DNA of 64,000 nucleotides from Callaeas wilsoni. Lineage: Eukaryota; Chordata; Aves; Passeriformes; Callaeidae. The DNA is taken from positions 62,001 through 126,000 of the forward strand of contig VWPU01008375.1 of assembly GCA_013398955.1 (NCBI GenBank), written 5' to 3'. This document shows positions 60,201-64,000 of the stretch, one piece after another. How positions within the stretch are numbered: the stretch's first letter is position 1; each line of letters starts with the position of its first letter. The notes under the pieces were generated by a model. It had not been told where the DNA came from. It did no database searches and saw only the letters and a program-made list of their open reading frames with translations. The translations under genes and the position numbers were made by a program.

Positions 60201-62165
60201 GTTTATTTTATCCCATATGCAAATAGGGACACGTGGCATTAACATGAAAAAAGGCACAGAGGTGTGTATTTCACTGATTCTAATACTTTAGTCCCTACAA
60301 GTTTTGAGATATTATGCTTGCTATTCATGTTACAACAACAAAGTTGTAACAGCTAAAGAAAAATCTGTAGGATTCATCACATAAAACTCACAAAAAAGAT
60401 GTGATTTAGTCTAACTCTGTTGTAACCTTGTAACCAAAAGCAAACAGAACCAAACACAGCAGGCACGGCAATCTAATATTGATAAGAAGGGCTGGTCAGC
60501 CGCTGTGTGACTAAACAGAAGGGACCAGCAGGTCACAAACACTCCCTCCTGGGCAGGAAAATCTACCTGCAGTGCACCTCACAAAGCATGGCAACCCTGT
60601 GGGCTGCTCCTGCACGGTGCTCGGTCTGGGAAGGGAAGCCACACACATTCCTACCCTGGTGATGCCAGTTTAAAGGGCAGCCCTGACCGTGCTGGCAGCT
60701 CCCCTGCACAGACCCGAGTCCATGCTGGGGCACGTGTGAGCCCCGACAGGCACCTGGAAAACAAAACGCACCCAGCCAAACCTGCGGTTTCTACTGACCT
60801 TTCCAACAGTTAAAGAGCTGAAGGTCCTTTTTCCAGGGGATCTCTTTACTTTGAAGCCCTGTGGAGGAAAATAATGACCTGCTGATGAAGAAATACTGAC
60901 ATATTCAGTTACTCACAGCACAACGCAGCCAGGGGCACCTGCTGACACAGGGCGTGAGGGCGAAGCTCAGCCTCTCCGTGCCATTGCAAACACACACATT
61001 TAGAGGTAATCCACTCCTCCCCTCAAGTGTTGCAAAAGGGTGTCTTTTGCACACAGACGATGCTCAAACCCTACTGGATTTTGACTATTTGTTTTGCTGG
61101 TGTTTGCTTTTTTTTTTCTAACTAAAAATGACTCAAACCTCACAAGTGGACAGAGATGTGCTCTGGCCCACGCTGCTATTTTCTTTTTCAGCTTTACTCC
61201 AGGACAATGTTTATGTGAAATCTGTTTCTGTAGCAGGTACTAAACCCAGAATTACCTGGCAGAAGCCCCAGGTAACACTTTGGCCCTGCAATGCGATAGG
61301 AACAGAGGAGGGGGATGATTTAATGTTTGCAGGATCCAGTGGCAATTGCAGAGGCAGCAGGGACAACTCAGCTCTAGTTACAAACATTCCAGATGAGGCC
61401 CACCACTGGCATCCAGTGCCATCAGAACAGCCACACAGGCCTGGCAGATATGACACAGGCCCTGAGAGGGACGTGTCCCTCTGCAGCCACAGCTGGATGC
61501 CAGGCAGGCTGCTCTGGAGCATCTTATCCAGTGCTGCATCACCTGCAGAGCAGCTCACCCAGCACAGGCATCGCCTGCAGGGTCTCCTGACATATGCACT
61601 GGGTATTTGTTGTTGCACTCAGTGTTCAGACTCCCACTTCACATGCACACTCCTGTCACTGGGGCTGGAGCTGAATCTCATTCTGATTCCCATGCAGTGC
61701 AATATCTGGTTTCTTGGGATTCCCCCTGCTGGGACAGTTCCTGCTCTGTCCCAGGTCCTCTGGGGAACTCGGGCAAGCCTGAAGCCTGGATTCTACTTAA
61801 AGGTGGAATGTCTCTGGAAACAGCATCTTCACTCTCATTGTGCTGCTGTTTCCCATGGATATGTGTCAATAATACTCCCCATATCTAATCAGATTTGGGG
61901 CTCAGTGTCCAGCACCATGGTGCTGAGGCATTTCTGGGCTAAGAGAGTCCCCAGCAGCATCCCAGGGTGGTGACACAAACACTATGAGAAGAACATTTGT
62001 ACAACTTAATGCCAACAGCCTCTTTTCTTACTTTCTCTGTTGTAAGAGAATACCTTACCCCCTAAATGCGGTGATCCATACACACCTCTTAATGAGAAAA
62101 TCCTTCTGCCGTACTTCAGGGCCACAAACCGAAAGTAATCCCTCCACAGCAGTTCAAACAGGACC
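54175..62165 (-). CDS. CRY-DASH: Cryptochrome DASH, C-terminal six exons (5' part beyond right edge)
   Basis: Flavoprotein of the photolyase/cryptochrome superfamily. DASH members repair cyclobutane pyrimidine dimers, preferentially in single-stranded or looped DNA, using FAD and a folate antenna. Exons: 62086-62165, 60799-60858, 59604-59761, 56616-56735, 55474-55650, 54175-54282. They encode about 234 C-terminal residues in one intact frame. Motifs in order: [57 protein letters not shown] then GRQNVASFL (FAD-cavity block); [80 protein letters not shown]; and a terminal [11 protein letters not shown]. These are DASH-type rather than CRY1/2/4 or CPD photolyase. The N-terminal antenna domain and the first part of the helical domain are not in the window. 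No disabling mutation was seen. Confidence 0.95.
54283..55473. other. CRY-DASH intron, nothing seen
   Basis: 1.2 kb of unique-looking sequence between the last two exons. No repeat or RNA gene was recognised. Confidence 0.7.
55474..55650 (-). CDS. CRY-DASH: CRY-DASH exon ([11 protein letters not shown])
   Basis: 177 bp, phase 0 both ends, acceptor CTGTTTGCAG and donor GTGAGT. It encodes [20 protein letters not shown], then [20 protein letters not shown] and [19 protein letters not shown]. It closes the helical FAD domain. Confidence 0.96.
55651..56615. other. CRY-DASH intron, nothing seen
   Basis: About 1.0 kb with no recognisable feature. Confidence 0.7.
56616..56735 (-). CDS. CRY-DASH: CRY-DASH exon ([11 protein letters not shown])
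   Basis: 120 bp, phase 0 at both ends. It encodes [20 protein letters not shown] and [20 protein letters not shown]. The acceptor is TTCTCAAG (AAG rather than the usual CAG). The donor is GTAAGT. Confidence 0.95.
56736..59603. other. CRY-DASH intron (2.9 kb)
   Basis: No exon or repeat was recognised. It holds a 190-codon plus-strand ORF (57891-58463) without recognisable similarity, most likely chance. Confidence 0.7.
59604..59761 (-). CDS. CRY-DASH: CRY-DASH exon (FAD-binding core)
   Basis: 158 bp, acceptor CTCTGCAG and donor GTAAGA. It encodes (E)[39 protein letters not shown] and [13 protein letters not shown]. This is the most conserved part of the DASH FAD pocket. Confidence 0.97.
59762..60798. 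other. CRY-DASH intron, nothing seen
   Basis: About 1.0 kb, partly A-rich near 59970-60000. No feature was recognised. Confidence 0.7.
60799..60858 (-). CDS. CRY-DASH: CRY-DASH exon ([11 protein letters not shown])
   Basis: 60 bp, acceptor CCTCCACAG and donor GTCAGT. It encodes (G)[19 protein letters not shown] and the first base of Glu. Phases match both neighbours, which supports this small exon. Confidence 0.93.
60859..62085. other. CRY-DASH intron with long plus-strand ORF
   Basis: 1.2 kb. It contains the longest ORF of the window, 281 codons at 61128-61973 on the plus strand, antisense to CRY-DASH. I recognise no domain in it and treat it as unproven (see findings). Confidence 0.65.
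62086..62165 (-). CDS. CRY-DASH: CRY-DASH exon (FELLWRDYF)
   Basis: 80 bp, acceptor GTGTTTCAG and donor GTGTGT. One base completes the preceding codon, then [26 protein letters not shown] and one base of Gly. This helix block contacts FAD in the family. It is the most 5' exon found in the window. Confidence 0.93.
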
Positions 62166-64000
62166 CTGAAACACAAAGCCATCTCTGTATTTCAGTGTGG
62201 GTCAGATACGATTACTGAACTAGGATTTTGCTTCCATACAACCCATCATCAACACCGTGAGGTTTATTCATGACGAGTGATTTCAGGGACCTTCCCCATG
62301 ACACCAGTTCTTTCCCCAAGCCTACTTACCCAGCTTACAGGGAAAGCAAACTCTGCATGAATCACTTGGGAAGCTTTCCTTAGCTCACAAGCAGGGGCAG
62401 AGTTTCAGGAAACGTGTTCCTCCTCCATCCCTACTGGGATGTAATTCTCCACGGAGAAGGGTGAGGGCCTGATTCAGCTTCACACTTCCGCACGAACGAG
62501 CACATCAGCACATTCCTGAGAGCTCTGCGTTTCATTTAAGCAATAACCTTTGCAAGGGACTCTAAGACACCTTTCAAAACTGGTTTACAGTGCTCCAGCC
62601 CATGAGATTAGGTGCTAGGCCCATAGAAAAAAGGCAGTGTTATATAAAAACTTTTATATAAAAAGAGCTTCTTATAAAATGATGGCACCTCAACCTCAGA
62701 GACCTGCTTCAACTCTCTGCCATATGGGAAGCACTCTGCTCAGCTGATTTTTAGGCTGACAAGATCCTTCTGGAAAATCTGGTTACTGAACAGAATCACA
62801 GAATTAGGGAATTAGTTAGGTTGGAAAAGACCTCTGAGATCATCCAGGCCCATCTATGACCAAACACCACTGTGTCAACCAGACCATGGCACTGAGTCCA
62901 GTCTTTCCTTAAACACCTCCAGGGACAGTGACTCCACCACCTCCCTGGGAAATCCATTCCAATGTCTAATGACCCTTTCTGTGAAGAAATTCCTCCTAAT
63001 GTCCAACCTCAACAGGACACTGTCCAAATCCTAAAAAGTAGTGTCATAATACTGAGGTTCAATAAGTCCCTCATACGCAGACATCATGACCTGTACTTCA
63101 TTGTACAATTGCCTTCTTGGGAGCTTGACAACTTCATTTTTATAATTACTGAACACTTTAAAATGCTAAAATCACCATGGCATGCCAGCTGCCAGCAGGC
63201 TGGCTGACTGTTAGATGGAAAACAGGAGTATGTTCATTTCTTGAAATCTTTCCTCTCTTAATTGTCTTTGAAGTAAAAAAAACCCAAACATACACTTCAT
63301 GTGTGTTGATGTTTTATCTGTCATTTGAATTTTATTGAAACTGAGCATTTTGGCCAGAATGGTTGGCAGTGTTCTGCCTGTTCTTCACCAGCCACTGTGC
63401 TGTTTGACATGTTGCAAGTGTAGCCAACCAAAATGAATATTTAGTTCTAGAGTTTGCACAGACATTATGGTTTGGGATTCTTCCCATCCAGGTCTAGTGT
63501 TAGGCCTGGCTCTAACATGAACCTGTTTCTCTATCAGAGCTCCAGGTTCTGATTCACAGTGTCTGGGCAGATCTGAGCAAGTTCCAGGCCAGCCCAGGGA
63601 TGGATAAACTAAGTTCAAACATCCCCAGACTCCCCCAGGAGAACCTGCAGGCAGGACAGCGGGCAGTGGAGAGGTGAGGAAGAGCATGGGTGACAAGATG
63701 GGATGCATTAAACCCAATTCCCAGTGCCTTCTTCCCCTCTGCTGTGGTGGTCATGGCCAGGCAGCTGAGCAAACACAGGGCCACTTGCTGGACTTGTGGC
63801 CATGGGACCTTCAAACACCATGAGATTTGTACGAGTCACACAGCCACTGAGAATTTTGGGCTCATATCCTCGGCCTGAGAACCCCTTTGGCTTTTATTTG
63901 TAAATTATTCTTCCTTCTCATTTAGCCCATAACAACAACACAGAGATGGATGGTGCTCATTTGCTGAGATTGTTTTCAAAAATCATGAACCACAGTTTCC
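62166..64000. other. Further CRY-DASH intron to window edge
   Basis: By position this is upstream intron of CRY-DASH. It contains a minus-orientation CR1 fragment (62790-63015). No preceding CRY-DASH exon was found in it. Confidence 0.65.
62790..63015 (-). mobile_element. CR1 LINE 3' fragment, minus orientation
   Basis: Starts at the CR1 terminus ('acagaatcacagaattaggg', 'ttaggttggaaaagacctct', 'gagatcatccaggcccatct') and runs through 'ccagggacagtgactccacc', 'tccctgggaaatccattcca' to 'gtgaagaaattcctcctaat'. About 225 bp, sense with CRY-DASH. Confidence 0.92.

Noticed and set aside
63385..63814. Minus-strand ORFs near the right edge as upstream CRY-DASH exons
   Set aside because: Their peptides do not resemble the DASH photolyase domain and lack matching splice phases.

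Overview
The window is vertebrate nuclear DNA, almost certainly from a bird. Widely spaced short exons with GT/AG splice sites encode vertebrate proteins. The only recognisable interspersed repeats are 5'-truncated CR1 LINE fragments, whose 3' ends resemble avian/reptilian copies. No bacterial operon, integron, CRISPR array or complete mobile element is visible.

Three protein-coding genes, all on the minus strand, run from right to left. (1) The right end (about 54.1-62.2 kb) holds the last six coding exons of a DASH-type cryptochrome/photolyase (CRY-DASH); its 5' exons lie beyond the right edge. (2) A complete five-exon MYD88 gene (43.1-52.3 kb) encodes a 306-residue adaptor with a death domain, an intermediate domain and a TIR domain. 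(3) OXSR1, the STE20-type kinase OSR1, has its start codon at 30242. Coding exons 1-3 are visible (30.2, 11.1 and 1.4 kb), and the rest of the gene lies beyond the left edge. Every exon junction was checked for splice dinucleotides and phase, and all three reading frames are intact.

Between the genes: OXSR1 intron 1 is about 19 kb and intron 2 about 9.5 kb, both with no recognised gene. About 12.8 kb separates the OXSR1 start from the MYD88 stop. MYD88 begins only about 1.9 kb downstream of the CRY-DASH stop. The 5' ends of OXSR1 and MYD88 sit in GC- and CpG-rich islands. From memory, the tandem MYD88-OXSR1 order matches mammals, whereas CRY-DASH is absent from placental mammals.

The genes do not form one pathway: DNA photorepair/blue-light flavoprotein, innate immune signalling, and ion-transport/osmotic-stress kinase. 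The most interesting local structure surrounds MYD88 exon 1. A CR1 copy with an internal 3 x 33 bp tandem repeat lies about 160 bp upstream of the start codon. An opposite-orientation CR1 and a 19-bp minisatellite lie just inside intron 1, and the exon 1 reading frame stays open through that minisatellite. I found no previously undescribed multi-gene system.
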